A stretch of DNA of 64,000 nt. It comes from CAZGMN01 sp964645765. Lineage in GTDB: Bacteria; Acidobacteriota; Aminicenantia; Aminicenantales; Aminicenantaceae. Where the stretch lies: NCBI GenBank assembly GCA_964645765.1, contig CAZYBE010000003.1, positions 53,377 to 117,376 on the forward strand. Reading direction: 5' to 3'. The position numbers were made by a program, and so were the translations under genes. Below are positions 34,311 to 43,854 of the stretch, in pieces (positions within the stretch are counted from its first letter, which is position 1; the number at the start of each line of letters is the position of its first letter). Below the pieces are notes generated by a model. That model ran no database searches. It was not told the origin of the DNA and saw nothing but the letters and a program-made list of their open reading frames with translations.

Positions 34311-34793
34311 TTAGCCTCTGGTTGACCTCTTCGTTGCGCCCACTATAGAAAATATAAAACTTCCCAAAAGAGCCGTAGCCAGAGGCTGGAAGAGAAGTAT
34401 GCCTTTTCCAATGCTGATTTTTTCTGAAAAGACAAAGGAATAAAGAAGCATCCACAAAATGAATTCTACGCTGACCAAGAAGAGAATAAAGACAAAGATG
34501 CGAAAGATCGAGAGGAGGTCGATTTTTTTTGATAGGTATCCAGCCAAATACCCTGTGATTGTCTTTGCCAGACCGTAGACGCCAAAAACCCCCAGGGATA
34601 GAGAGTCCTGGATAAGGCCGCAAGCTGCACCAAGGCAGGCTCCTAAAACTTCTTCTTTTCTGATGGCAAAATAAATAACAACCAGGCTGAAAAAATTAAA
34701 AAGATAAATCAGAGAAGGAAAAATTTTGCCGAGGGTGGTGTAAAGGAGGATGACAATGAGGATACTCAGAATAATTTTAATGAAATCTCTCAT
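34311..34793 (-). CDS. mreD: Rod-shape protein MreD
   Basis: 160 aa hydrophobic protein with five predicted membrane helices. The family is poorly conserved, but size, topology (segments IIFLSILIVILLYT-like, EVLGACLGAACGLIQDSLSLGVFG, FVFILFLVSVEFILWMLLYSF) and position between mreC and mrdA identify it. It links MreB/MreC to the wall synthases. Confidence 0.88.
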   Translation of the reverse strand: MRDFIKIILSILIVILLYTTLGKIFPSLIYLFNFFSLVVIYFAIRKEEVLGACLGAACGLIQDSLSLGVFGVYGLAKTITGYLAGYLSKKIDLLSIFRIFVFILFLVSVEFILWMLLYSFVFSEKISIGKGILLFQPLATALLGSFIFSIVGATKRSTRG

Positions 34794-34823
34794 CCGCTCT
34801 CACTCTTAAAAGATAATTCTTTT

Positions 34824-35660
34824 CTAAAAAACCTCCATCGGCTCTCTTATGATGACTGCCACTCGATTGAGATGGCGAACATCAAAATAGGGTTCAACTT
34901 TTATTCTTTTAAAAAGCGAGCCGTCCTTGACTATGGAAATAATCCTTCCCACCTTGATTCCTGAAGGAAAAATGCCATCCTTACCGGAGGTGACGACCTC
35001 TTCTCCCTTAGAGATATCCTCGTTTGTGGCCAGGACATAGTTAAATAAACACATTCCGTTGCCGTCACCGCTCAACAGGCCTGAAACACCTTTTGACTCA
35101 GAAAACACACCCACTCCACTTTCTCTGTCTGTAATCAACTGGACTTTGGCCTCTTTGAGCGAGATAGGACCAATAACTCGCCCTGCCAAATTACCCTTTT
35201 CATCGAGCACGGCCATATCCTTCTTAATGCCATGCATCGAGCCTTTGTTTATCATGGTGGATTTCAAGAAATTACTGACATCAAGGCCGATCGTCTCAGC
35301 CAGCAAAATATTCTCATGCAGCTCAGAGAGACTGTTCTGAACGTCCCTCTCTTTTTTGAGCTTTTGGAGAGCATTCTGGAGAAGAAGGTTCTCCTGTCGA
35401 AGAAAAAATATCTCATCTTTCATTTTTTGGTTCTGGCTTTTGACTCCACGAAGGTCTAAATAACTTTTCCACAGATTTCCGATGGAGTGGAAGAAAGAAA
35501 TGATTCCATGCTGAACAGGAGAAAATATAGAAAATATGGCTTTTTCAAAATAGTTGCGTTCTGAGCCCCTGGGAAGTTGGACGGAGATCAGCAGGAATTG
35601 GAATAGGATGAGAGCGATGAGGACAAAAGGTTTCTTTTTGTCTTTTAGGAAGAGCGCCAT
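34824..35660 (-). CDS. mreC: Rod-shape protein MreC
   Basis: 278 aa. N-terminal membrane helix (about 11-28), coiled coil (about 60-110, KSQNQKMKDEIFFLRQENLL), then the periplasmic beta-barrel pair with NKGSMHGIKKDMAVLDEKG, VQLITDRESGVGV and GIFPSGIKVGRI. MreC activates PBP2. It follows mreB by 10 nt. Confidence 0.93.
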   Translation of the reverse strand: MALFLKDKKKPFVLIALILFQFLLISVQLPRGSERNYFEKAIFSIFSPVQHGIISFFHSIGNLWKSYLDLRGVKSQNQKMKDEIFFLRQENLLLQNALQKLKKERDVQNSLSELHENILLAETIGLDVSNFLKSTMINKGSMHGIKKDMAVLDEKGNLAGRVIGPISLKEAKVQLITDRESGVGVFSESKGVSGLLSGDGNGMCLFNYVLATNEDISKGEEVVTSGKDGIFPSGIKVGRIISIVKDGSLFKRIKVEPYFDVRHLNRVAVIIREPMEVF

Positions 35661-35670
35661 AAAATCTAAA

Positions 35671-36702
35671 TTATATAAGGGAAATCTTTCTCAGCAGATC
35701 CAAGTCATCAAGCATCTTCCCTGCGCCGAGAGCAACCGTGGCCAGAGGGGCTTCGGTAATAAAAACAGGCAGTTTTGTTTCTTCTCGTATCCGTCTGTCC
35801 ATGTTTTTAAGAAGGGCGCCTCCTCCGGTCAAAATAATGCCGCGGTCAATGATGTCTGCCGCAAGCTCAGGAGGAGTCCTTTCGAGAGCAACTCTGATGG
35901 CATTGATGATCGAAGAGACAACATCCTCGAGAGCTTCTCTTATTTCCTGGTCATCGACGACTATGGTTTTCGGGATTCCCTCCCTCAAATCTCTTCCTTT
36001 TATCTCCATGGTCATGGGTTCATCGAGAGGATAAGCCGAGCCTATCTGCATCTTGATCTGCTCAGCAGTTCTTTCGCCGACGAGCAAATTGTACTTTTTC
36101 TTAAGATACTGAATAATTATCTCATCCATCTCATTGCCGGCAATACGGATCGAATGATTGAAGACAATGCCATTCATGGAAATGACCGCAATGTCCGTCG
36201 TCCCACCTCCAATATCCACGATCATATTTCCTGTTGGCTCTGAAATAGGAAGGTCAGCTCCTATTGAGGCTGAAACAGGCTGCTGGACAAGGTAGACTTC
36301 GGAAGCTTTGGCTCTCAAAGCAACGTCTTTAACCGCACGTCTCTCCACTTGGGTAATCCCTGTAGGAACTCCGATGACAATTCTTGGCCTGAGCAAAAAG
36401 ACTCGCTTATTTGTGGCTTTCTTGATAAAGTAATCAAGCATTTTTTCCGCAATCTCAAAATCGGCAATCACCCCATCCCTCATCGGGCGTATGGCCATGA
36501 TGTCGGCAGGCGTCTTTCCCAACATCTCCTTTGCTTTCGTGCCGACAGCTTCCACTTTCCCGGTATTTTTATTGACAACGACGATTGAAGGCTCGTTAAC
36601 GACGATCCCCTTCCCTTTGACATAAACCAGAGTGTTGGCGGTCCCCAAATCGATCGCCAGGTCGCAGAATAGCCTTTTCTTAATCCAACCTGATAAGCTC
36701 AT
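35671..36702 (-). CDS. mreB: Rod-shape-determining actin homologue MreB
   Basis: 343 aa. Actin-like ATPase that forms membrane-bound filaments directing elongation. Phosphate-1 motif DLGTANTLVYVKGKGIV, phosphate-2 VDIGGGTTDIAVIS, and the adenosine motif ILTGGGALLKNMD are all present. It is the first gene of the minus-strand mre operon; a possible promoter (TTGCAT, 17 bp, TAAATA) is seen upstream but is weak. Confidence 0.97.
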   Translation of the reverse strand: MSLSGWIKKRLFCDLAIDLGTANTLVYVKGKGIVVNEPSIVVVNKNTGKVEAVGTKAKEMLGKTPADIMAIRPMRDGVIADFEIAEKMLDYFIKKATNKRVFLLRPRIVIGVPTGITQVERRAVKDVALRAKASEVYLVQQPVSASIGADLPISEPTGNMIVDIGGGTTDIAVISMNGIVFNHSIRIAGNEMDEIIIQYLKKKYNLLVGERTAEQIKMQIGSAYPLDEPMTMEIKGRDLREGIPKTIVVDDQEIREALEDVVSSIINAIRVALERTPPELAADIIDRGIILTGGGALLKNMDRRIREETKLPVFITEAPLATVALGAGKMLDDLDLLRKISLI

Positions 36703-36757
36703 CTTTTTTCTTACTATTATTTATCACAATTTTGGTTTTCATGCAAATTAAAACATT

Positions 36758-36810
36758 AGGCTCGCCCGCTCAGCCTTCCATACGGTTTTCGAACTACTTG
36801 GCCTTCGCCG
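36758..36810 (-). repeat. Dispersed palindromic element, family 1, fragment D
   Basis: Read on the minus strand: GGCGAAGGCCAAG, then GTTCGAAAACCGTATG, then GGCTGAGCGGGCGAGCCT. The order matches copy C (GCGAAGGC, TTCGAAAACCGTTTG) and copy B (GGCTGAGCGGGC). The 19-bp closing arms are absent. It lies in the 260-bp divergent gap between mreB and the OPT gene. Confidence 0.65.
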
Positions 36811-36894
36811 ATTGCTAATATTAGTATCTCTTGAGATTATTAAAGATTATTTGCATCATTAAAAATAAATGAAGCTTTTTACACTGAAAAGAGC

Positions 36895-36924
36895 TTGACT
36901 TTGTTTAAGGAAATCTAATATACA
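36895..36924 (+). promoter_or_regulatory. Sigma70-type promoter of the OPT transporter gene
   Basis: TTGACT (36895-36900), an 18-bp spacer and TATACA (36919-36924) lie 37 bp before the ATG; AAGGAG is the ribosome-binding site. Confidence 0.6.
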
Positions 36925-36961
36925 TTAAGTCAGTTTCTGAATCATAATAAAGGAGTTATGG

Positions 36962-38977
36962 ATGAGCAATCAGTCATATGTTCCGGAAAAGACAGAGCTA
37001 AGGGAATTCACTTTAAAAGCCTTGATTCTGGGAATTTTGATGACAGTCCTTCTCGGAGCTGCCAATGCCTACCTAGGACTCCGGGCAGGAATGACCATTG
37101 CCGCCACTTACCCCGCAGCTGTGATCGGCATGGCAGTCCTCAGACTCATGAAAGGCTCTATACTGGAGGAGAATTTCGCCAGAACAGTCGGCTCCATAGG
37201 AGAATCTGTTGCGGCAGGCGCGATATTCACCATCCCTGCTTTCCTCCTGGCCGGAGCATGGACAAAGTTAAACACTGTCGACGCCTATCTTAAATCTTCA
37301 GCTCTCATGTTTGTCGGCGGGTTTCTGGGAATCCTCTTTGTAACTTTCCTGAGAAGGGTCATGGTGACCGACCCTGAACTTCAGTTTCCGGAGTCTGTGG
37401 CAGCCTCAGAAATTCACAAAGCCGGCCAGAAAGGAAGCGCCGGTGCTAAATTCTTATTTCAAGCTATGGGAGCTGGGGCTCTTATCTACGCCTTGGGTGT
37501 TGTCAAGCTCTTTTCGGCAACCAAGGAATTCCTCATCAAAATCGGTTCCATCGGTTCAAGCTTTGTCCGCATAGGAGCGGCCAAGGAGGCGCCCAAGGTC
37601 GGTGCTGGCGGAAAAGTCTCGGTATCCGGGCCAGCCATCTCACCTGCCTATGTCGGTGTAGGCTACATCATCGGCCCCAGGCTCGCCTCCTTGAACTTTG
37701 CCGGCGGTGTCCTTGCCTGGGGGCTCTTTGCCCCGCTTCTCATGTTTTTCCTGGGACCCCAGCTCGTCGAAAGATTTTATGGTCCATCCGCATCTTTAGC
37801 TCAAGTGGGATGGGAATCGATGATGGTTGAGGTCTGGAGGTTCATCATCAGACCCATTGCTGTCGGTGGAATGCTTGTCGGCGCGGGCTATACTCTTTAC
37901 AAAATGAGGAAAAACCTCGGCGCAGGGATTAAAAGGTCAATCAGAGACGTAAAAAAGGCTGCAGGGCAGACAGAGGTCGTGTCAAGACTGGAAAAGGACC
38001 TGGATTTTAAGCTTGTTTTTGCCGGACTCGCCCTCGCCTTCATCTTGATGATCTTCGTCTACAATATCTTTGCCGGCTCAATCGGCCCGGCCATCCTTGC
38101 TGCATTTGTTATGGCTTTGGCTGGATTTTTCTTTGCTGCCGTATCCGGCAATCTTGTCGGTCAGATTGGCTCTTCCAACAATCCCATCTCAGGCCTTACT
38201 CTTTCGACTCTGATCGTTGCCGCCCTGACCATGGTCGCCATCGGCGCTAAAGGAATGAGTGGAGTGGCTGCTGTGCTCGGTGTGGCTGCTGTGGTCTGCG
38301 TCTCATCGGCCGTAGCCGGGGAAATGCTCCAGGACTTGAAGGTTGGTCATATCCTGGGTGGGACACCATGGAAGATGCAGGCCGGGGATATGTTTGGAGT
38401 GCTCATTTCCTCGTTTGTTCTCTTCTTCCCCTTGATGATTCTCCATGGGGCATTCGTATTCGGAAGCAAAGAGCTTTCCGCTCCTCAGGCCGGGCTGATG
38501 GCAGCTCTGGCTAAGGGAATTGTCGGAGGAGAAATGCCCTGGGCTTTGGTCATCACCGGAATGTTCCTGGGATTTGCCATGATTCTCGTTCAGGTTCGTT
38601 CCCCCATGCTTGTGGCCGTCGGCATGTACCTTCCTCTTGAAACCACCTTCGCTATCTTTTGTGGAGGCATGATAAGAGGAATAGTCGATATTCTGGCTTC
38701 CAAGAAGAAGTTTAATGCTGCTCAGAAGGCAAGAGTTGAAAACGTCGGAATACTGATCGCATCCGGGCTTATCGCTGGTGAGGCTCTCACTGGACTTGTT
38801 CATGCAGCCCTAAAGTACTTCAAGGTCAAGATCCCAGAGATTTTCGTCGGTACGAGCTTTCTTCCCTATCTAGGAGGCCTGGTGGTGCTGGGCATCATCG
38901 GTATTTATCTTGTTCTCGTTCCCTTTAGAAACGCAGGCGCTGCCGACGAACCTCCGCCGCCCTCAGCAGTTATTTAA
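36962..38977 (+). CDS. OPT-family oligopeptide transporter
   Basis: 671 aa, about 15-16 membrane helices. OPT/TIGR00733 features include ELREFTLKALILGILMTVLLGAANAYLGLRAGMTI at the N-terminus (family consensus for the first helix pair), QFPESVAASEIHKAG, GQIGSSNNPISGLTLSTL and GSKELSAPQAGLMAALAKGIVGGEMPW. Prokaryotic OPT members import small peptides or metal chelates driven by the proton gradient. In this genome it would suit uptake of peptides released by the secreted peptidases. Monocistronic with its own promoter. Confidence 0.93.
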   Translation: MSNQSYVPEKTELREFTLKALILGILMTVLLGAANAYLGLRAGMTIAATYPAAVIGMAVLRLMKGSILEENFARTVGSIGESVAAGAIFTIPAFLLAGAWTKLNTVDAYLKSSALMFVGGFLGILFVTFLRRVMVTDPELQFPESVAASEIHKAGQKGSAGAKFLFQAMGAGALIYALGVVKLFSATKEFLIKIGSIGSSFVRIGAAKEAPKVGAGGKVSVSGPAISPAYVGVGYIIGPRLASLNFAGGVLAWGLFAPLLMFFLGPQLVERFYGPSASLAQVGWESMMVEVWRFIIRPIAVGGMLVGAGYTLYKMRKNLGAGIKRSIRDVKKAAGQTEVVSRLEKDLDFKLVFAGLALAFILMIFVYNIFAGSIGPAILAAFVMALAGFFFAAVSGNLVGQIGSSNNPISGLTLSTLIVAALTMVAIGAKGMSGVAAVLGVAAVVCVSSAVAGEMLQDLKVGHILGGTPWKMQAGDMFGVLISSFVLFFPLMILHGAFVFGSKELSAPQAGLMAALAKGIVGGEMPWALVITGMFLGFAMILVQVRSPMLVAVGMYLPLETTFAIFCGGMIRGIVDILASKKKFNAAQKARVENVGILIASGLIAGEALTGLVHAALKYFKVKIPEIFVGTSFLPYLGGLVVLGIIGIYLVLVPFRNAGAADEPPPPSAVI

Positions 38978-39065
38978 AGCCTTAACGATTTCTCAGAAGC
39001 TATTTTCCAAAAAACAAATAATTGAACCCAGGAAAGAAATCTTTTAAAATATCAAGAAAGGAAAA

Positions 39066-39578
39066 ATGGCTTTGCTTAATATTATAAAATATGGAAACCC
39101 AGTTTTAACCAAGAAAGCTGAGGAAATAAAAATTATCGATAAGGAGATAGAGGAGCTGGCTCAAAACATGGTCGAGACCATGCATGCTGCTCCGGGAATA
39201 GGTCTGGCTGCTCCTCAAGTGAATGTCAGCAAAAGGCTTATTACAATCGACCTCTCCATCGGGGAGGAAAAACAAAACCTGATCATCCTCGCCAACCCCG
39301 AGTTCATCCATCAAGAAGGAGAAGATTCTTTAAAAGAAGGTTGTCTTTCGCTCCCGGATGTCAGCGAAAAAATCACCAGACCTTCTCGAGTTATCGTCAG
39401 GGGAATTGATCTAAAGGGAAACGAAAAAATCATCGAAGCCGAAGGCATTTTGGCCCGTGTCTTCTGCCATGAGATCGACCATATAAACGGAAAACTAATT
39501 ATCGATCACTTTTCGCCCCTTAAAAAAAAGCTTGCCAGGAAAAAACTGAAAAAGCAATCTCAATTGGGCAAGATTTGA
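39066..39578 (+). CDS. def: Peptide deformylase
   Basis: 170 aa metalloenzyme that removes formyl groups from nascent proteins. The three motifs are GIGLAAPQV (44-52), EGCLSLP (91-97, metal ligand Cys93) and HEIDH (135-139). AGAAAGG precedes the ATG. The gene overlaps fmt by one base, the classic def-fmt pair. Confidence 0.97.
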   Translation: MALLNIIKYGNPVLTKKAEEIKIIDKEIEELAQNMVETMHAAPGIGLAAPQVNVSKRLITIDLSIGEEKQNLIILANPEFIHQEGEDSLKEGCLSLPDVSEKITRPSRVIVRGIDLKGNEKIIEAEGILARVFCHEIDHINGKLIIDHFSPLKKKLARKKLKKQSQLGKI

Positions 39579-40513
39579 TGAGAATTGTCTTTTTCGGCAG
39601 TCCCGCCTCAGCACTGCCTTCTCTGAGGAGAATCCTCGAAGCAGGTCACAGCGTCGAGCTCATCATCACTCAACCGGATAAGCCTTCAGGAAGGGGGAAA
39701 AAAGTCATGCCTTGCCCAGTGAAACAGGCAGCCTTGGAGCTGAATATTTCCACTTGCCAGCCTGTAAAAATCAAACAAGACCTTGTTGCGCTCGAAAAAA
39801 TAAAGGAAATCCAGCCCGAGCTGATTGTTGTCGCGGCTTATGGCCAGATTATCCCCGCCTCGATCATTTATCTTCCAAAATATCGCTCTGTCAATGTCCA
39901 CTTCTCTCTGCTGCCCAAGTACAGAGGAGCTTCTCCTGTTCAGTGGGCTCTTTTAAACGGAGAAGAGAAAACAGGAATTACCATTTTTGAGCTCAACGAA
40001 AAGATGGATGAAGGAGACATTCTCTCTCAAGAAGAGGTCGAAATTCTTCCCGAGGAGAATGCCGCCGAGCTTGAAGTGCGCTTGGCCCAAAAAGGCGCAA
40101 AGCTTCTGGTTGACACAATAGCCAGGATCGATAGCGCAGAACATCGCAAACAGGACCATTCCCGGGCAACCTATGCGCCCAAACTCTACAAAGAAGATGG
40201 AAGAATCGATTGGGGAAAAAACGCACTCCAGATAGAAAGACAGGTGAGGGCTTTTACTCCCTGGCCTTCAGCCTATGCTTTTCTTGACGAGAAAAGGATA
40301 ATAATTTTAAAGGGAAAGAGAATAGAGGATAAATTCAGCCCATCCTCTTCACCAGGAGAGATTTTAGAGCTCAAAAAAGAAGGCATCGAAGTCTGTTGTG
40401 GACAGAGAACAAAATATCTTGTTCAGAATCTTCAAGCTGAAGGCCGAAGAAAGATGGATGCTTTCTCCTTCTGCCTGGGAGCAAGAGTCAGAGTCGGGGA
40501 TAAACTCGGCTAG
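39578..40513 (+). CDS. fmt: Methionyl-tRNA formyltransferase
   Basis: 311 aa. Formylates initiator Met-tRNA using 10-formyl-THF. Motifs are the N-terminal MRIVFFGSPASALPSLRR, the catalytic-core segment FSLLPKYRGASPVQWALLNGE with the Asn-His-Asp set spread over NVHFSLLPKY and MDEGDI, and a C-terminal OB-fold. The ATG overlaps the def stop by one base. It converges with the M23 gene. Confidence 0.95.
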   Translation: MRIVFFGSPASALPSLRRILEAGHSVELIITQPDKPSGRGKKVMPCPVKQAALELNISTCQPVKIKQDLVALEKIKEIQPELIVVAAYGQIIPASIIYLPKYRSVNVHFSLLPKYRGASPVQWALLNGEEKTGITIFELNEKMDEGDILSQEEVEILPEENAAELEVRLAQKGAKLLVDTIARIDSAEHRKQDHSRATYAPKLYKEDGRIDWGKNALQIERQVRAFTPWPSAYAFLDEKRIIILKGKRIEDKFSPSSSPGEILELKKEGIEVCCGQRTKYLVQNLQAEGRRKMDAFSFCLGARVRVGDKLG

Positions 40514-40568
40514 TTAATGGGCTAGAAAAGGTCTCTTATGATGATTGAAGGCAATTTGGAAGAAAATT

Positions 40569-41471
40569 TTATTCTTCTAGAATAAAATACCAAGGATTGC
40601 GAGGCTTTCCGTTGAAGCGCACTTCATAATGGACATGGGGGCCTAAGGCTTTCCCAGTACTTCCCACAAATCCGATAATATCTCCTCTTTTTATCTTTTG
40701 CCCTTCCCTGACATTGAATCTGCTCAAATGACAATAAACAGTCGTGTATCCACTCATGCCATGGTTGAGGATGATGGTATTTCCTCCGATCTTATCATCT
40801 TTCTTCAGCTCTAAAACGTACCCATCAGCCGTAGCTACGACAGAATTCCCATAGCCAGAAGCAACATCGATGCCGTAGTGGAAAGCTCTTTTTCCCGTAA
40901 AAGGGTCTGTCCTTTCCCCAAAACCAGAAGTTTGCAAGCCTGTTGTTGGCCAGATGGAAGGAGTGGTGGTAAGTTGCAGAGTCTTGTCCTCCAAGTAGTG
41001 CACCGTGGAGTTCAGATTCTTTTCGAGACCCTCTGCCTTCAGGCTGATATTCTCCGCCTGGTTCAGTGTGGTTTGCTGAGAAGAAGCTGAAAAATTCGTA
41101 TCCTGGCCGCTGGCCCTCTCCCCTCCTCCCACACCGACTTCTCTCAGGACTTCAGGCGATTTGATTCCGAACATAAAATTGATTTTGTTGGCGTAGCTCT
41201 CATATTTCTCGACCGTTGTCTTGAGCTTATCCACTGAGGCCTTTAGCTGAGTCACGGTCTCTTTCTGAACCTCATTCTCCGCGCGCAATTTTTTATACTT
41301 CTGTCTTGTGCCGCTCATTAAAGAATAATCAACGACCAAAGCGCTTAAACAAACGAAGAGAAAGGCGAAGATACCTACCAGGGTTTTAACTTTTTTTTCA
41401 GAAAAAGTGATAGTCTTAGACTTGCCCTTGTGGTGGGGGACGATGATCAAAGAGAAAAATCTCTTGGTCAT
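40569..41471 (-). CDS. M23/LytM-type peptidase with coiled coil
   Basis: 300 aa. Membrane helix at about 29-48, coiled coil at about 58-95 (KLRAENEVQKETVTQLKA), linker, and a C-terminal LytM domain (about 165-300). Zn ligands are in HYGIDVASG (H and D) and HVHYEV (second HxH). All ligands are present, so it should be an active murein endopeptidase or an activator of amidases. It faces the periplasm. It is convergent with def-fmt. Confidence 0.9.
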   Translation of the reverse strand: MTKRFFSLIIVPHHKGKSKTITFSEKKVKTLVGIFAFLFVCLSALVVDYSLMSGTRQKYKKLRAENEVQKETVTQLKASVDKLKTTVEKYESYANKINFMFGIKSPEVLREVGVGGGERASGQDTNFSASSQQTTLNQAENISLKAEGLEKNLNSTVHYLEDKTLQLTTTPSIWPTTGLQTSGFGERTDPFTGKRAFHYGIDVASGYGNSVVATADGYVLELKKDDKIGGNTIILNHGMSGYTTVYCHLSRFNVREGQKIKRGDIIGFVGSTGKALGPHVHYEVRFNGKPRNPWYFILEE

Positions 41472-41519
41472 GAAAGTTTTCCCTCATTATCATAATTAAA
41501 AAATTCAAAGTCAAGCATT

Positions 41520-41939
41520 TTATTTAGCCTTCGAAGATGCATTCCTCTTCATATTCTTATCGATCCAGTCCACAATATTTTGAGTCGATGATCCGGGCAA
41601 AAAGACCTCGGCTATTCCGATTTTCTTTAAAAAGCGGATATCCTTGTCAGGGATGATTCCCCCGGCAATGACTGCGATGTCATCCGCGCCCTTTTCCTTG
41701 AGGAGATTCATGATCTTGGGAAAGAGGACATTGTGGGCGCCGGAGAGAATGCTCAAGCCTATCAGGTCAACGTCTTCTTGAATGGCGGAATGAACAATCT
41801 CCTCCGGTGTCCTCCTCAAGCCAGTGTAGATGACCTCAAACCCCGCGTCTCTCAATGATCGGCAAATAACTTTGGCTCCTCGGTCATGTCCATCCAGCCC
41901 AGGCTTTGCTATCAGGACTCTGATTTTCTTCTCCGTCAT
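41520..41939 (-). CDS. Methylmalonyl-CoA mutase, cobalamin-binding subunit
   Basis: 139 aa B12-binding domain on its own. The DxHxxG cobalamin motif is at D16-H18-G21 (PGLDGHDRGAKV), followed by SILSGAHN and AGGIIPDKD. It pairs with the catalytic subunit just upstream (41977-43656) to convert methylmalonyl-CoA to succinyl-CoA. The mutase is thus split as in many archaea and some bacteria. Confidence 0.93.
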   Translation of the reverse strand: MTEKKIRVLIAKPGLDGHDRGAKVICRSLRDAGFEVIYTGLRRTPEEIVHSAIQEDVDLIGLSILSGAHNVLFPKIMNLLKEKGADDIAVIAGGIIPDKDIRFLKKIGIAEVFLPGSSTQNIVDWIDKNMKRNASSKAK

Positions 41940-41976
41940 TCATTCCTCCGTATTTCCGGCGGCTTGCGCGACGCCT

Positions 41977-43656
41977 TCAATATGTAATCGGCTCTTTGAA
42001 TTCTCCATAAACCTCCTTCAAAGAATCCATGACCTCCCCTAAAGTAGCATAAGTCTTGACGGCTCTTAAAATATAAGGCATCAGGTTCTCTTCATCTCTG
42101 GCCGCTTTCTTCAGGTCGAGAAGCCTTTCTTTGACTTGGACACTGTGCCTCGTTTTCTTGACTTCTCGCAACCTGGCCAGCTGCTGCCGAGCCGCTGTCT
42201 CATCAATGCAGAGAATCGGAATTGGCTCATGCTCCATTTCAAAAGCATTGACCCCGACAATAACTTTTTCTTTTTTTTCCACTGCTTTTTGATAGCGGTA
42301 GGCGGCGTCGGCTATTTCTTTTTGAGGGAAACCAAGCTCGATGGCCTTGACCATCCCTCCCATGTCATCAATCTTCTTGATGTATTCCTTCGCTTCTTTC
42401 TCCATATCGCTTGTCAGTTTCTCGACAAAATATGAGCCTCCCAAGGGATCAATGCAATTGATCACCCCGCTTTCGTAAGCAATGACCTGCTGGGTTCTGA
42501 GGGCAATGGTCACTGCTTTTTCAGATGGCAAAGCGTAGGTTTCGTCAAGGGAATTGGTATGAAGGGATTGAGTCCCCCCTAAGACTGCTGCCAGGGCTTG
42601 AATGGCCACTCTGACGACATTGTTATATGGCTGTTGAGCCATCAAGGAAACTCCTGAAGTCTGGGTGTGGAACCTCAACCAGAGACTCCTTGGACTCTTT
42701 GCCTTAAATCTCTTCTTCATCACCTCTGCCCAAATCTTTCTGGCTGCTCTGAACTTGGCAATCTCCTCAAAAAAATCATTGTGAGCGTTGAAGAAGAAAG
42801 AAAGCCGAGGGACGAACTCATCGACATCCAGGCCTCTCTTAAGAGCCCACTCCACATACTCTATCCCGTCCCTGAGAGTGAAAGCCAGTTCCTGGACGGC
42901 TGTTGAGCCAGCTTCCCTAATGTGATACCCAGAAATGGAGATGGTGTTCCATCTGGGAACTTCTTTTGCTCCGTACTCAAAGGTATCAACAATCAGCTTC
43001 ATCGAAGGCTTTGGAGGAAAGACGAAAGTTTTTTGGGCGATATACTCTTTCAGGATATCGTTTTGAATTGTCCCTGAGATGACTTTGGGAGAGACTCCCT
43101 GTTTCTCAGCAACGGCAATGTACATCGCCCATAAGACGGCTGCAGCCGGATTAATGGTCATCGAGGTTGATATCTTATCTAAAGGAATGCCGTCAAAAAG
43201 AATTTCCATATCCGCGAGAGAATCCACGGCCACGCCGCACGTTCCTATCTCTCCTTGAGCCAGAGGATTGTCAGAATCGATTCCCATCAAAGTCGGCAGA
43301 TGAAAGGCGACACTCAGCCCTGTTTGGCCTTGAGAGAGAAGATACCTGTACCTTCTGTTTGTATCTTCGGCTGTCCCGAAGCCGGAAAACTGGCGCATTG
43401 TCCAAAGACGGCCGCGATACATGGACGGATGGATTCCTCTTGTGAATGGATATTCCCCGGGAAAGCCCAATTCTTTCAGATAATCAAAGCCATCTAGGTC
43501 AAGAGGCGAGTAAAGCTCCTTGATTTTTCTTCCGGAGACTGTGGTGAATTCAGCCTCCTTAGAAGAAAGCCCTTCTTTATTTTTTTCGCACCTCTCCTTT
43601 TTCCAGGACTGAAGGCGCTTCTTCAAATCCTTATCAGAGGGAATATTCCGCCTCAC
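41977..43656 (-). CDS. Methylmalonyl-CoA mutase, catalytic subunit
   Basis: 559 aa TIM-barrel subunit without a B12 domain. Features: RQFSGFGTAEDTNRRYRYLL and GQTGLSVAFHLPTLMG (CoA-binding region), FHTQTSGVSLMAQQPYNNVVR and GGTQSLHTNSLDE (active site, His in the last). These fit the mutases of the propionate pathway, methylmalonyl-CoA in particular; the split isobutyryl-CoA type is less likely but cannot be excluded without a substrate-residue comparison. It feeds succinyl-CoA to SucCD. Confidence 0.9.
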   Translation of the reverse strand: MRRNIPSDKDLKKRLQSWKKERCEKNKEGLSSKEAEFTTVSGRKIKELYSPLDLDGFDYLKELGFPGEYPFTRGIHPSMYRGRLWTMRQFSGFGTAEDTNRRYRYLLSQGQTGLSVAFHLPTLMGIDSDNPLAQGEIGTCGVAVDSLADMEILFDGIPLDKISTSMTINPAAAVLWAMYIAVAEKQGVSPKVISGTIQNDILKEYIAQKTFVFPPKPSMKLIVDTFEYGAKEVPRWNTISISGYHIREAGSTAVQELAFTLRDGIEYVEWALKRGLDVDEFVPRLSFFFNAHNDFFEEIAKFRAARKIWAEVMKKRFKAKSPRSLWLRFHTQTSGVSLMAQQPYNNVVRVAIQALAAVLGGTQSLHTNSLDETYALPSEKAVTIALRTQQVIAYESGVINCIDPLGGSYFVEKLTSDMEKEAKEYIKKIDDMGGMVKAIELGFPQKEIADAAYRYQKAVEKKEKVIVGVNAFEMEHEPIPILCIDETAARQQLARLREVKKTRHSVQVKERLLDLKKAARDEENLMPYILRAVKTYATLGEVMDSLKEVYGEFKEPITY

Positions 43657-43717
43657 AAAAGCCTCTCCTCTCTATAAACTTCAAAAATATGAATTCCAGC
43701 CTCTCTCAATCCTGGCA

Positions 43718-43731
43718 GAGGCCGCGGCCTC
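43718..43731. promoter_or_regulatory. 14-bp perfect palindrome upstream of the mutase gene
   Basis: GAGGCCGCGGCCTC lies about 60 bp before the mutase start in an otherwise featureless gap. It could be an operator; there is no other support. Confidence 0.3.
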
Positions 43732-43854
43732 AGTCAATCGCTGAAAAAGATGATTCTGGGGGTGATTTTTCATCCTGTGTCCTCACCTTTAAAGGGCAAT
43801 TTGATTCACCAGAATTGATTATCAATTTCAGAAAAAGAAGCCAACAGCAGGCTT

